Source: Asterionellopsis glacialis (Eukaryota; Bacillariophyta; Plagiogrammaphyceae; Rhaphoneidales; Asterionellopsidaceae). Taken from it: DNA of 64,000 nt. The stretch spans positions 12,493-76,492 of the forward strand of contig WKLE02001048.1 of the NCBI GenBank assembly GCA_014885115.2, read 5' to 3'. Position numbers and translations under genes: made by a program. Within the stretch, counting starts at the first letter, position 1, and each line of letters begins with the position of its first letter. The notes beneath the pieces are model-generated. The model made no database searches. It was not told where the DNA came from and saw nothing but the letters and a program-made list of their open reading frames with translations. This document shows, piece by piece, positions 53,627 to 64,000 of this stretch.

Positions 53627-55358
53627 ATGATACGTATTCTCGAAAGATCATTCTTCGTTCTGCTCCTTGTAGCACATATCTTAGGATGTTGCTCCTTTTC
53701 AGCTACTGTTTCGACCCCGACATCAACGGTGTTGTCCCAATCGGAACTTCGGCTATTATCACGTCAAATATCAAAATGTAATTCTGCAGAGCAGGCAATG
53801 TCTATGGTATCACACTTAAAGCTGCAGCTGACTAATAACAAAGTAAACGATGAAGCCTTTGTGGCGGCTATGCGTGTCTTTGGGAAAGAAAAGAGACCAG
53901 ATCTAGCACTTCATTTGTACAAAAATCTATGCCAAACAGAGAACTGTAGGACGTTGGCAATATCCATTTGTGGAAAAAATGGCCACAAGAATGATGCCTT
54001 AGAGTTGTTACGATGTGGACCTGAAGCACCCTCCGTTGCCAGTTATAATTCTGCTATTGCTGCGTGCAATCACGACAGAGAGTCTTGGAAGGACGCGCTG
54101 GATATTCTGAACAGCATGCCTTCTAATTTGATATCAAATCTTTCGTGCAATGCCGTGCTCTCAGTTCTTGCAAAAGCACGGAAGGGTCGAGAAGCACGGA
54201 AAATTCTGTCTAAAATGGAATATGAAGACGATTATCCAAACCCGGATCTCACCAGCTATCACAAAACAATAACTGCATTTTTATGGTCAAAGAATCAAGA
54301 TACCGCATTCGAGATTCTCGTAGAAATGGAAAGTTCAAAATATACCTCTCCGATAATGCAAACTTATGTGAGTTGTTCTTTTCTTTTTTTAATGTTGTGT
54401 TTGCGTATGATTGGCACGATTCCCCTTATTCGATGTCGATGTCGTTCTTCTTCGTTTTTTCCCGTAGGATATGGTAGCGAATTCATTTGGAAAAACTGGA
54501 AACTTTTCAATGGCAAACTTAATAGAAAATCGTAGAAAAAGGAAACTAAGTGGTCATGATAACAGTAATGATACTGTAACAATGTCAAACAGAGAACCAT
54601 CTATAGGACACGCGTACTATCAATTTGAACATTGGGATTTTCCAGGTCTCACTAAGGTCCAAGGTAGCAAACATGTATCAAACTACTGGGAGTTCGGACG
54701 ATATTCATACCCACAGACAAACATAATTGTAGCTTTGCAGCCTCATCGTAATCCCTCGAAAAATGGCATAAAGCTGCTTTTTTTCAGAGATGACCAGCAA
54801 ACTAGGGAAAGGACAAAAATCGGATTTCTCCTCATGATTAATTCGCCGGAGCCTGGAACTGGTACAAGTAAATTCTTGGGCATGTTTCTCGACCCATCAC
54901 TCCGTGGCGGGGGTCTGTCGAAAGTATGTCTAGCCATGTGGATGCATTTGTGTTTGAAAGCCAACATCAAGCCCATGACGGGTATTATGAACAAACCTTT
55001 GCTCTGTCTGGTGCTTCAGCACAAATTCAGGTGGGTTCCTGTCGACAAAAGGCAGGGGATAGATGCAGAAATTGGCAGTGGCGATGGAGGGAGCGTTGTG
55101 CTTTATTCTTCGCGATCAAAGTCACTGGCTGGTGCATTCAGTCCATCTGATTTAAAACATCAAAATATAATTCTTTCAGAGGTACCTTCCAATCCAAGGG
55201 GAAGATTGACTCGTATTCGAGCAGCGCTTGAGCCACCTGCAGATGACGATGAATTCCAGAGAATTGTTGATAGCATTTTATTTGATGCAACCAGTGAAAC
55301 AGGCTTTTCTTACGAAATATCTCCTGGGGACATCAGGCGAGTGATGCTTGGCCAATAA
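53627..55358 (+). CDS. Pentatricopeptide-repeat protein with a GNAT-like C-terminal domain
   Basis: The model is join(53627..54367, 54468..55358), 543 residues. The intron is GTGAGT...GTAG, 100 nt, phase 0. A signal peptide ends CCSFSATVST with Phe near +1, so plastid targeting is possible. Residues ~45-280 are helical pairs of PPR type, such as ASYNSAIAACNHDRESWKDA, then LDILNSM and LSCNAVLSVLAKARKGREAR with KILSKM. From ~290 a separate domain follows: IGFLLMIN, then FLDPSLRGGGLSKVCLAMWM, where R393-G-G-G-L-S sits like the acyl-CoA pyrophosphate loop of GNAT acetyltransferases. MTGIMNKPLLCLVLQ and KFRWVPV come next. PPR repeats bind organelle RNA. The second domain is suggested by eye only. 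Confidence 0.76.
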
Positions 55359-55492
55359 CAGATTCTGTGTGATCTACTGCTGTGTTGGACTTAATATCAA
55401 ATTTAAAAAATCTTCGATTCCTTTGACAAATTTGTATCTCATTAGTAGAAAGACTTGTGCTTAAATTATTAGACTGTCAATTACAAATTCTG

Positions 55493-58400
55493 CTAGTAGC
55501 CATTGTTTACCGCAGGATGGACAGTGTTGAGCAAAGTGCGTTGTCGAGATAGAGCACAGGGGAATGGTTGTGCAACCGCCAATTCAACCAAGTTAGTCAA
55601 CATTTTCTGATCAGATGTTTCCAAACCAGGAATGCCTTGTAGTTCAAGTGAGCTTGACTTATGATAATAAAACCGTTTCGATTCGCACCAGTGAGCGGTC
55701 GATGCTTCCTGGGATGGATCCATGCGAAGGAGAGACAAGTCGATAAATGTTGACGGAACTTTATCCAGTTTATTGGTTTCACACGACTTCCCGCTAATAC
55801 TTGTCCGAACAACAAGAGATTCTGTCTTTGAAAGATTTTTAATCTCTCTCCGAAGAGAGCTAATAAATTGTAAGCATACGTGCTCTTCGAGTTCGTGAAG
55901 GCGACGGAATTTGATTTTCGATGCTTTTGTAATAATTTTTGATGGCACGCGGCAAACGCAAGTCTTGTCCCATTCCAGGAATGTTGGAAGAGTCGTACTT
56001 TCCTTGAACCGCTTCGGCTTTTCGCCGGATAGAAGTATTCTCACGAAGTGGGGTCGCCTGGTAAGAAGGTTTACGTCCTCAGCTTCTCCAACGCTGATCA
56101 TCTGGTCGGTAAGACGCGTCATTTCGCCATTTAAACTAGCAGAGACCTTTCGAAGGGCTGCATTCTCTTCCAAGACCCGCCTCCTACTTGCTCCAGTTGC
56201 TTGGGCTAAACTTTTAGCACTATGATTATCGACAACTTGCATGACAACTTTTAGCAGCGATTCAAGTCGCGCGTATGCCCACTCCTCCATTCCATTTTCC
56301 ATAAGATATTTCGTAACAGCTTCCTTGGTGACCACAATTAACATGTTGCACATGGAAGAAACGGAAGGCTGGGGTAACATCTCTCCCGCGGATTTATTTG
56401 GTCCCGGAGGGAAAAAAATACCGGGTGGTTCCAAAAATTTATCCGCGAAGTCAACTACTTGAGCATTTCCGTGGTCAGCATATTCCGAGTTCTTGCCAAT
56501 TGTTGTTAACCAAATGGATCGACGATTGTCACGCCATAATTCAAAACGCGATGGTCTCCATGCATTTCTTAAGTGAGGAATGGCATCCGATATAGTTCTT
56601 GCGCAAAGCATCAATGTTTCAGCAGCTTCGACCCATTGCCCCTTTGACTCGTGTAGATTTTTTAGAGTAAGTAGCCAGCGGAGCCTCTGCAAAGGCCCGG
56701 TTTCTGGTAGAAAAAAGTTTGCGACTTCGAAAAGTGACTCTTCGTCGGCGTCAAAGAAGTATGCTTCGCGCGATTTCATAGCTACGTTGACACCAACGAT
56801 TGAGCATTTGTCTCCAAGCAATCTTAACTCAATCAGAACTCCATCTATTCCGGCTTGACAGGCTCGGCAAAAAACTGAGAGGATGGGAGAAAGCTGAGGG
56901 TCGACACGGTCGTCATCCAAGGGATTTGCCTCTTCGATATCTGCCAATGCCCTTCTTAGAGGCCAAACCGATGTTTCCAGATCTTCCATCGATTTAACTA
57001 GGCCAGACACTCCGTATAGTGCCATTTCGCGAGCTGCAACCTCAGGAATAAGAGTTAGAAACACGAGTGAAATGTCGTCTATGTTTCCATGCACATCGAA
57101 AATTCCACCAAGAAGAGATACAACAAAATCAGTCGCTATAGACCGGACAGACAAAGACACGCTGTTCATTAACGTCAACAGCACTCTGACCCAATGCTGC
57201 AGACTGTCTCCCGCGATTTCGATAAAAAGTTCAACACCAAACTTCATTAATGACTGTAAAGATCCACCAAGAGCTCTTAGGTGAGTTACGGAAGACTGCG
57301 GCGCAGCCAAGACGTGGAGGAGAAGGTCTAGAACACTTTGTACCATCTTCTTCAACTCCCGTGGGTGCGCAGACATGAGGTTTGCGCATTCGTCAACGAG
57401 CATATTGGTTGCAGCACATATTGTGTTGAAACTTTCTTGCATTAGCCATGAGGACATCCCGTGTGGCAGCATGCTTGAATCTGGACTGTTTGACTCGTGA
57501 TCAATGAAGTATTGGAATGTGGAACTGCCCAATCTCAACAGTCGAATAAATCGATGAATAAGAAAACCCTTCAAAAGTATAGGAGAAGTTGAAATCAGTG
57601 AGATATCCGAAATGTTCAAAGCAACCGCAGTAGAAAAACGCATCAACTTACATCAGGGTGGCAGTATGACCGTAGATTCTCTCTGACCAACGCTTCTGGG
57701 CTTTCTTGTAAAACATACATGAAGCAAAGGAGCCAAAGACACCTAACTTTGTGAGATGCTTCCATTCGTGCGAGCCATCTTACAATACCAAGCGATTTCC
57801 TCATAACACATGGAGCCAAAAGAGCTGCTATGCGATCGCGACTTTTTTCAGTTTGAAATCGTGCATCCATTGCATGCCGTCGAATCAGTAGTTCATAGAC
57901 GATGTTGATGGAATGGATTGCCGTCGACTGGAAACGGAGCAAGTCTTGTCGCTTCAGAGTTTTTCCGGGACGATTTTTCAACAACGTCGTTTTCTCTGTT
58001 TCCTGCTTTGACGATTCAGCATGTGCCAACGCTTCAGCAACAACAGCTTCGCAAGAAAGTGAGCATATTGATAAACACTCGCTAGCGAGAAGATCTACTA
58101 ACCAACCACTTGCTGGAAGTCGTTCCATTCTATCGGGGTAGGGGCATTTTTGAGGACTCTTTTCTGGTATGAAGCGTGGTGCCTCCACAAATTGAGCAGC
58201 CCACGAAGGTTTCAGACTTTGTTTTCGCCTCCTTTGTTCAGCAAGCTTGAGGGGATAATTCAGAGCAAGAAAGTTTGGCAAGACGGAGAACATTTCAACA
58301 GAATGAAGACGAAGTTGTCGAGAGCATCTTACTCGTCGGAGACTGTCTTCAGTCCATGAAAATTCTGAGGAACCTTCCAAGCTAATATTTTCTAATTCGC

Positions 58401-61400
58401 AGTCACACAACGTCCTGAAATACTTGGTAACTAGAAGCGCGACGTGCTCAGGGTGAACTACAGAGAAAAGCCCAACAATGAATTCAACGACGTCTTTCGT
58501 TGAAGCTAAAGCCCTCAGAAGAGCTCTTTCGCTCTCAGCGTAAGCATTTCCTCCCTCAAGCGCCCGACCCATTAATCCACGTGCTAACATTTCTACGAAG
58601 GGTTCAAGGACCCGAAGATGCCGGCTATCGAGAATTGCTCTCTTTAATGAAGTCTTTTCAGTGCACTGTGTGTCGCACTTTAGAACCAATGATTTGAGAC
58701 ATAAGGGCAACAGGATGTCCATATGATCATAAAACGCAAAAAGCTGGTGTGATCTTTGCTGTGATGGGTCGAACGCTGCTATGAGCAATAGTGAATTTTT
58801 GTGGTCTGGTAGTCTCCTTGTGTCTTTCGTACTTTTTTCTTTAGTGGAATCCACATAATCGATCCATGATTGTAGCCATGAAACGATAATTGACTCGTAC
58901 AGATATGTTCTGTAGTGAGGCACTTTCATGTTCTCATCATCTCTGAGTCCAATAATATTTACTGAAGACTTCAAGACAGGAGAAGTGTCTGCACCACGAA
59001 GTTTCTCTAGGTAGTCTCGATTTGGAAATTCTTCTGACATTGTCCTGTCAGGAACGTAACGTTGGCAATCATCTTCAAAGTCAGAACCTGGACTATAAAT
59101 GCTTCCCGCGGGCTGCGAAAGAAATAATTAATAAAAAATATATATAAAAAGAAAATTCTTGGTTGACTTTTCTGAATGCAAAACAAAGATTTTCATAATA
59201 TCTTGATCTTACCTCATAGTCAACCAACGATTTCTTCGGAGACACTTCACGAGCATACCTGTCAGCCAGGCCCCTACTCTGTTCAAATGTACTATCAACA
59301 AGCTTTGGGCTTACAGGAGTTTGGGTGGTTCCTAATACGTTTGAGAAGCCTGGGGCTACACAGGGCGCGATCATAACTTGTGCAGCCGTTTTAAAACGTT
59401 GGGCAAGTGCACTGGTGTCGCTTAAGTAGCTCGTACTGTTTGAGGATTGAGCCTCGGATGCTCGACTAGTTTTACCTGGTACTGGCTCGTTAACAATGGT
59501 AGAGTCATCCATGAAATCCCATTTGCTCTTGTCATCTTCTACGTTGGTGACAGTATGATAAGTAGACATTGTGGCAATTGTTTCGTCGTCGTCCTCCATT
59601 TGTTTTGGGTGTGTCCCTTCTTGATATAACTCGGCTTCAAACTTCATTTTATCTATTTTGCTAGCACCATATGGAGTACGGGAGAAGGGAACGCCATTTG
59701 CAGTCAAGGCTGACCTTCTTTTTGAAATTCTTTGATCAATTTCATCTGGCATGGTACTTTTTCTTCTTAAATTAACACCGCTGTCAAGTGCATCCTCTAT
59801 ATCGTCGTCAGCATATTCATCGTGTGAGCCTCGGCTACCAGTGCGCGTTGGTTCCGGGGTTTCGAATGAGTTATATGATTGACTTTGTGTGAAGTTTTGA
59901 TTTTCTGATAGTGCAGAGCTTCTTTTGGCGGTTTCGGGACCCGGTGCTAAAAGAAACTCATCGTACGTATCGATGAAAGTTTTCAGGAACAGTTCTATTC
60001 TTCGTGAAGCATCACTGTTAGAAGGAGTGTCTTCCGTAAGCTTTAATTTGGCCTTACGAATAACTTCAAACAAGCTGCCTATGTTCTCTGTTGTAAATTT
60101 ACAGTTGCTTGCAGTCGAAGAGCTTGCATTTAAGGCGTCATAGCTCTGGGGTTCAAATACTCTAGACACATCAGACATGTCAAGTTCGGGAGCGCCGTGA
60201 TTTACCATGTTGCACAAATGCATATACATTAAAAACGGAAAGTACGCAAACAAAACATCCGCTGAGGCAGAGCCTAATATTTGCTGAAAGGACACACTTT
60301 TAACTTCGGGAATATTGGCACTGCTAACAGAACGGACGAGGGACAGTTCTCCTGGAGGCGCCCTTGTTTTGGAATCACCAGATGCTTCAATGAACGGAAA
60401 GTCTCGGAGAACAGTCGCCGCAGTGGCATTATTTACGTGTATTGAGCTGAACAGTCGAGTTTCTAGCTGCAACTCGAAATCACCAAGTTTGACCCTATGC
60501 AAACCATTCGGAATAACAGTTGTAACTCGGACACCTGACACTGTTTCCCGCGCGGAAGACGTACTAAGCGGTATTGTGGTTTCTGCTACTTTTTCTTTTG
60601 ATATTCCACAAAAACCTTCAGACTCATCGAAATTGGCGTCGAGTTCAACGATAAAAAGTGCAAACTCAAGGAAAAAACTTCCATCAAGAACCATTGGTAG
60701 CCGCACTTTGATTTCGTCACGCATTTTTACCCCAGTCTTGGACTTGCCATTCAGACTCTGTTTTTCGTGAAATAGAGGAACTTTGGTATAGATTTCATTG
60801 ATCATGGGTTGGTTGGACCAGGGAGCTGGATTGTGAAACGACTCCACCTCCTGGTAGAGTGTTTCTACTTTACCCGTTTCCTCATTTTTTGCGGAGATAT
60901 TTTTGACCAGCCGTACCCTAACAGAATAATGCTGGTTCTTGTTTGAATCTTTTATGCTGCCACGGATATCAATTTTATTTTTCACCTTGTCTGGGTCAAA
61001 CCGAAGGAGACGAGGATACAAATACAGCAAGTTCAGCAGCGACCGAAACAAGCTCGGGTTATCAAGGTTGTGCCTCTTCTCAATTCGTGGAGGCAGAAAC
61101 AATGTTTCTCGTACCTCAGATGCGTCAACATACCCGGATGGAAATCTAGCTTGTGGAAGACGCACCAAACTGGATCGCTTTCTAGACTGTTCATTGACGA
61201 AGCCTGTAACAGATTGAGGTGGGTTGACACTATCGGGGCTCATCATTATCGCACAATCACCGGAAATATCCACAACTAAACGAGGTAATGAGTTTGCATG
61301 CTCCGAGTTTTCAAAGGCGGCAAAAGCAGCGGGAGTTTGCAGTACTGCTTGCGTGAAGTCAACTCCAAGCACGGACGTAAATATTGTTGCGGTTCCAGCA

Positions 61401-63571
61401 AATGGTATAGTATCATGCTTACTCTGGAAGGAATTCGCACGAGCCTTTGTAGGACTCGATTTTTCAGGAGATAACCATTCGGAAGATGCGCCACTTTTGT
61501 CGTCTGAGTTGCTATCTGCTGTAGGGAAGGAGGCATCTGATACATATCCGTTTCCACTTTGCCCATTTTCTGCCACCATTGTGTCCTCTGCTGACATAGC
61601 ATCTGCTTTTTCTTCCGCGGCAACAGCTTGTAGCCGTTCTAAGAATTCATCGTGCGACTCGTGGCAATCCGGAAACGCGTATAGCTGCATTAACTGTGTT
61701 GGTCCCTCTGGCCAGCTGATTCTTGTCCCTTTTGTAGACGAATTGGCTCCGTCTTCCTCTTTACTCCCCGGCATGAAAGGTAATATCCCAAAGCAGAGAG
61801 GGCTCAAGAACTCTGTTCCGAATTTGTCGAATATCATCTTAGATCGTTGCTTTGCTGTTTCGCTGTCTACCGCGCATTCTTTGTCTTTGTTTCCAATTGC
61901 CATTTTTTCTAACTTTCGTTTCATACGTTTTGCGACACTTTTTTTCTTTTTAGGTGTAGACGAAGCACCTGTTGCTCCGCTATAATAAGGAGATGCTCCT
62001 GCAACTTGGGATGCTTTATAAATTTGTAGTACCACGTGAACTGATCGTATATCTCCACTGATTGCGTGTGGGTCGAACGGAAATAGAGCTTTGTGCTTCC
62101 GTTTGTGCCATGAAGCTTCTATATCTGCGCTTTCCTCCGTCCCAGACAAAGCATTGGCTGCCTCAAGGCGAATCATATCCTTCCAATTTCCAGCAGGAAA
62201 CCAGAATTCCTCCGTTACTTTACCATCTGGCAAGCTATACAAAGCGAGACTGCAAACTAGGGGTTCAATATTCCCGATATCAAACGAAACATTAAGAGGA
62301 CACGCAAGCATATTTTTCAATCCAGCAGGGCGATCATAAAAAGGACGGGGCCTCCATCCAAGTGAGTTACTGAAGGAAGAATCCAATGGCGGTGCCAATA
62401 CAGACGACCGTCGTGGTTTTGCCCACTTCTGATTTGCCAAAAATGAGTTGTTTCGTTGTTGAGAAGCAAATAACCTTACGTTGCGTTCCTTTGCCATCAT
62501 GAGTTCTTTCCCGGCAAGCGGCATTGCCTCCATCCCACCACCATTCCATTCTAGATTTTCTGTAAGAACAGGATCTATCGATTCATCTTGTACAGTAGTT
62601 CCCAATGCGTCACTTGTCGCGAGTACGATAAGTCGAGGACTTGCCTCTTCCCACTCAGTCTCGTGTTGGATTTCTTGTTGTTTCGACATGATTTCTTCTT
62701 GCGACGCATTGGGGAAGCCAACATCAGATCTTCTGGGCATTCTTCGTTTCCGATTGGACAAGAGAGGTGGATGCTTCGGCAAAACTGACATTGAAGCTTT
62801 TATTGGATCAATTGAACGATAACGCCCGTCACGTTTGGGCTTAGACCTTCTCCGTAGCATTTGTTTCCCGTCTGTCCTGATATCATCATCCCAAGGAACA
62901 AAAGCGTCCGCTTCAGCGCCCAAACTTGCGCTGAAATACAATTGTCGCACAGTCGATATCTGTTGAAATTTATGGAGCATTTTCAAATGCTGCAAGGATG
63001 GTGACATCTTTTTTTGTATGGATGATGTACGCATGGCGTCTGCCTCATCTGCCCAGGCTTTCCACTCCTCCACAGTTATGAGACGATTAGGTTCAAAAGC
63101 GCAACGAGTTTCTATATCAATTTCTCTTACTGACACTGTCATAGCATCTTGTTCGTGCTGAAAGTCTCTCGGTCTTCGTTTCTTCTTCGGTTGCTTCTTA
63201 GCTGAACCGTTCGATCTAGAACGCGACGAAAGATTCCTCGGTCTAGGAGGGGCTGACCTATTTGGAGACCTTGCCTGAGAATATTTATCCTTTGACGAAT
63301 TAACGTTTCTCATTTTACCTGGCGAGGGTTCGTCGGATCTCGATGAAAAAAAAGAGTTGCTTAGCCTCTCCTTTGTTGCAGAATAGAAGTCATTCTGGCC
63401 ATCCTCATCGAGCGTATCCACAGTTGGGGATGAGTACAGTTCAGGAATACTATTGCGCGAGTTTATACTTTCCTGCCGAGTTACCGGTGTTCTGTAAGAT
63501 AATGATCCTTGAGAAGAGCCGTCGTCCTGATCACGTCGACGGGAAGAGGAGTTGGGTGTTCTACTTCTCAT
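55493..63571 (-). CDS. DOCK-family (DHR-1/DHR-2) guanine nucleotide exchange factor
   Basis: The model is complement(join(55493..57568, 57652..59112, 59213..63571)), 2631 residues. Introns are 83 and 100 nt. The first 180 residues are basic and Ser-rich. FEPNRLITVEEWKAWADEAD recalls the DOCK N-terminal region. DHR-1 (~835-1010) shows LLNLLYLYPRLLRFDPDKVK, YSVRVRLVKN, EIYTKVPLFHE, MRDEIKVRLPMVLDGSFFLE and FALFIVELD, a C2-like lipid-binding fold. After a disordered stretch come helical repeats. Exon 3 ends in a DHR-2-like part (~2210-2610): LRWLLTLKNLHESKGQWVEA, GMEEWAYARLESLLK, SKRFYYHKSSSLELQ and a FPCALSRQRTL end. DOCK proteins activate Rac/Cdc42-type GTPases. The DHR-2 match is weaker than DHR-1, so exchange activity should be tested. 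Confidence 0.86.
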
Positions 63572-63856
63572 GGTGTATTTGTAGTGCCTGTCCTCTTGAT
63601 GTATTTGTCAACTTTGGTAGGGTTCTCGGGGCAGCTAGAGGTAAAAAAGGCTTGCCTCCTCGCTCGCGGGCCAAAGCAGAGCGCTTTGCTTTCTGTCTCG
63701 ATGAGTTTTCACTTTTTTGTCCTTTTTTGAAATTACCATGATTTTGTATCTGACGTCATGTGCGAAACGTTTAGCTCCTTGATGGGATTCAACGGATCTA
63801 TTGTGTTTGTACAAGAATCCTAATTTACCTGGTACGAATTTCGTACCTGGTACCTG
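63572..63856. other. 5' flank of the DOCK gene, ending in GTAC palindromes at a gap
   Basis: About 285 bp upstream of the DOCK start codon are visible. The last 30 bp (63827-63856) consist of overlapping ACCTGGTACGAA/TTCGTACC and GTACCTGGTACC palindromes that run straight into the terminal N run, so the assembly may have broken on this repeat. Confidence 0.55.
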
Positions 63857-64000
63857 NNNNNNNNNNNNNNNNNNNNNNNNNNNNNNNNNNNNNNNNNNNN
63901 NNNNNNNNNNNNNNNNNNNNNNNNNNNNNNNNNNNNNNNNNNNNNNNNNNNNNNNNNNNNNNNNNNNNNNNNNNNNNNNNNNNNNNNNNNNNNNNNNNNN
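63857..64000. other. Assembly gap (N to window end)
   Basis: Run of N to the end of the window; sequence unknown. Confidence 1.

Noticed and set aside
61224..61985. 253-codon plus-strand open frame
   Set aside because: It lies wholly antisense to the DOCK gene, whose frame is supported by DHR-1 and phase-consistent introns. The antisense product is Ser/Ala-rich and resembles nothing.
1..64000. CRISPR arrays, rRNA, tRNA genes, complete transposons
   Set aside because: I looked for spaced direct repeats, tRNA T-arm and cloverleaf patterns and transposase or reverse-transcriptase motifs and found nothing convincing. A covariance-model scan would settle the RNA genes.

Overview
The window reads as nuclear DNA of a photosynthetic stramenopile, most likely a diatom. 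Genes are single-copy and closely packed. They are interrupted by short GT-AG introns (82 to 164 nt in the models here), many with a GTAAGT-like donor. Several proteins begin with a signal peptide followed by an aromatic residue (AFVP, AWSP, AYMP, SFIS, CSFS), the bipartite code used to enter a red-derived complex plastid. A mitochondrial-type MinC, a divergent eEF1A, a CCT-domain regulator and the absence of operons fit the same picture. The species cannot be named from this sequence. There are three assembly gaps (36848-36928, 52990-53096, 63857-64000).

Layout, left to right. 1-9 kb: an acyl-CoA-binding/DegT aminotransferase fusion (minus, running off the left edge), MinC (plus), a thylakoid-lumen-type protein (plus) and a plastid-type acetoacetyl-CoA synthetase (minus). 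9-18 kb: a giant PDZ/coiled-coil protein, a plastid PDZ/2Fe-2S protein with a 27-nt last exon, and a histidine acid phosphatase. 18-25.6 kb: UFL1, Mago nashi, RNA polymerase III subunit RPC9 and an unrecognised 547-residue protein. 27-36.6 kb: SDHAF2, a TLC (ATP:ADP antiporter-like) transporter, a hot-dog thioesterase, NTMT1, MnSOD, dephospho-CoA kinase and a plastid LON-domain protein. 37-49 kb: a VTT/DedA membrane protein, ADAT2, an algal protein of unknown function, a leucine-rich protein, a WKF-domain protein, a CCT-domain protein and SLX9. 49-64 kb: a divergent eEF1A, a repeat-bearing gene-poor stretch (51.3-53.6 kb), a PPR protein with a GNAT-like C-terminus, and an 8-kb DOCK-family gene (minus).

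Organisation. The strand changes at most gene boundaries. There are repeated divergent pairs 300-900 bp apart, and convergent pairs whose stop codons lie only about 55-300 bp apart. The genes do not form one pathway. Themes are mitochondrial upkeep (MinC, SDHAF2, MnSOD), plastid proteins (the lumen protein, the acetoacetyl-CoA synthetase, the PDZ-ferredoxin, the LON protein, the PPR-GNAT protein), RNA and translation (Mago, RPC9, ADAT2, eEF1A, SLX9, WKF) and CoA/acyl chemistry (the ACBP fusion, acetoacetyl-CoA synthetase, thioesterase, dephospho-CoA kinase). I see no CRISPR array, complete transposon, rRNA or convincing tRNA. The items most worth a second look are the ACBP-DegT fusion, the PPR-GNAT fusion, the PDZ-ferredoxin microexon, the divergent eEF1A and the recurrent GTAC-rich clusters in intergenic DNA, mostly upstream of genes.
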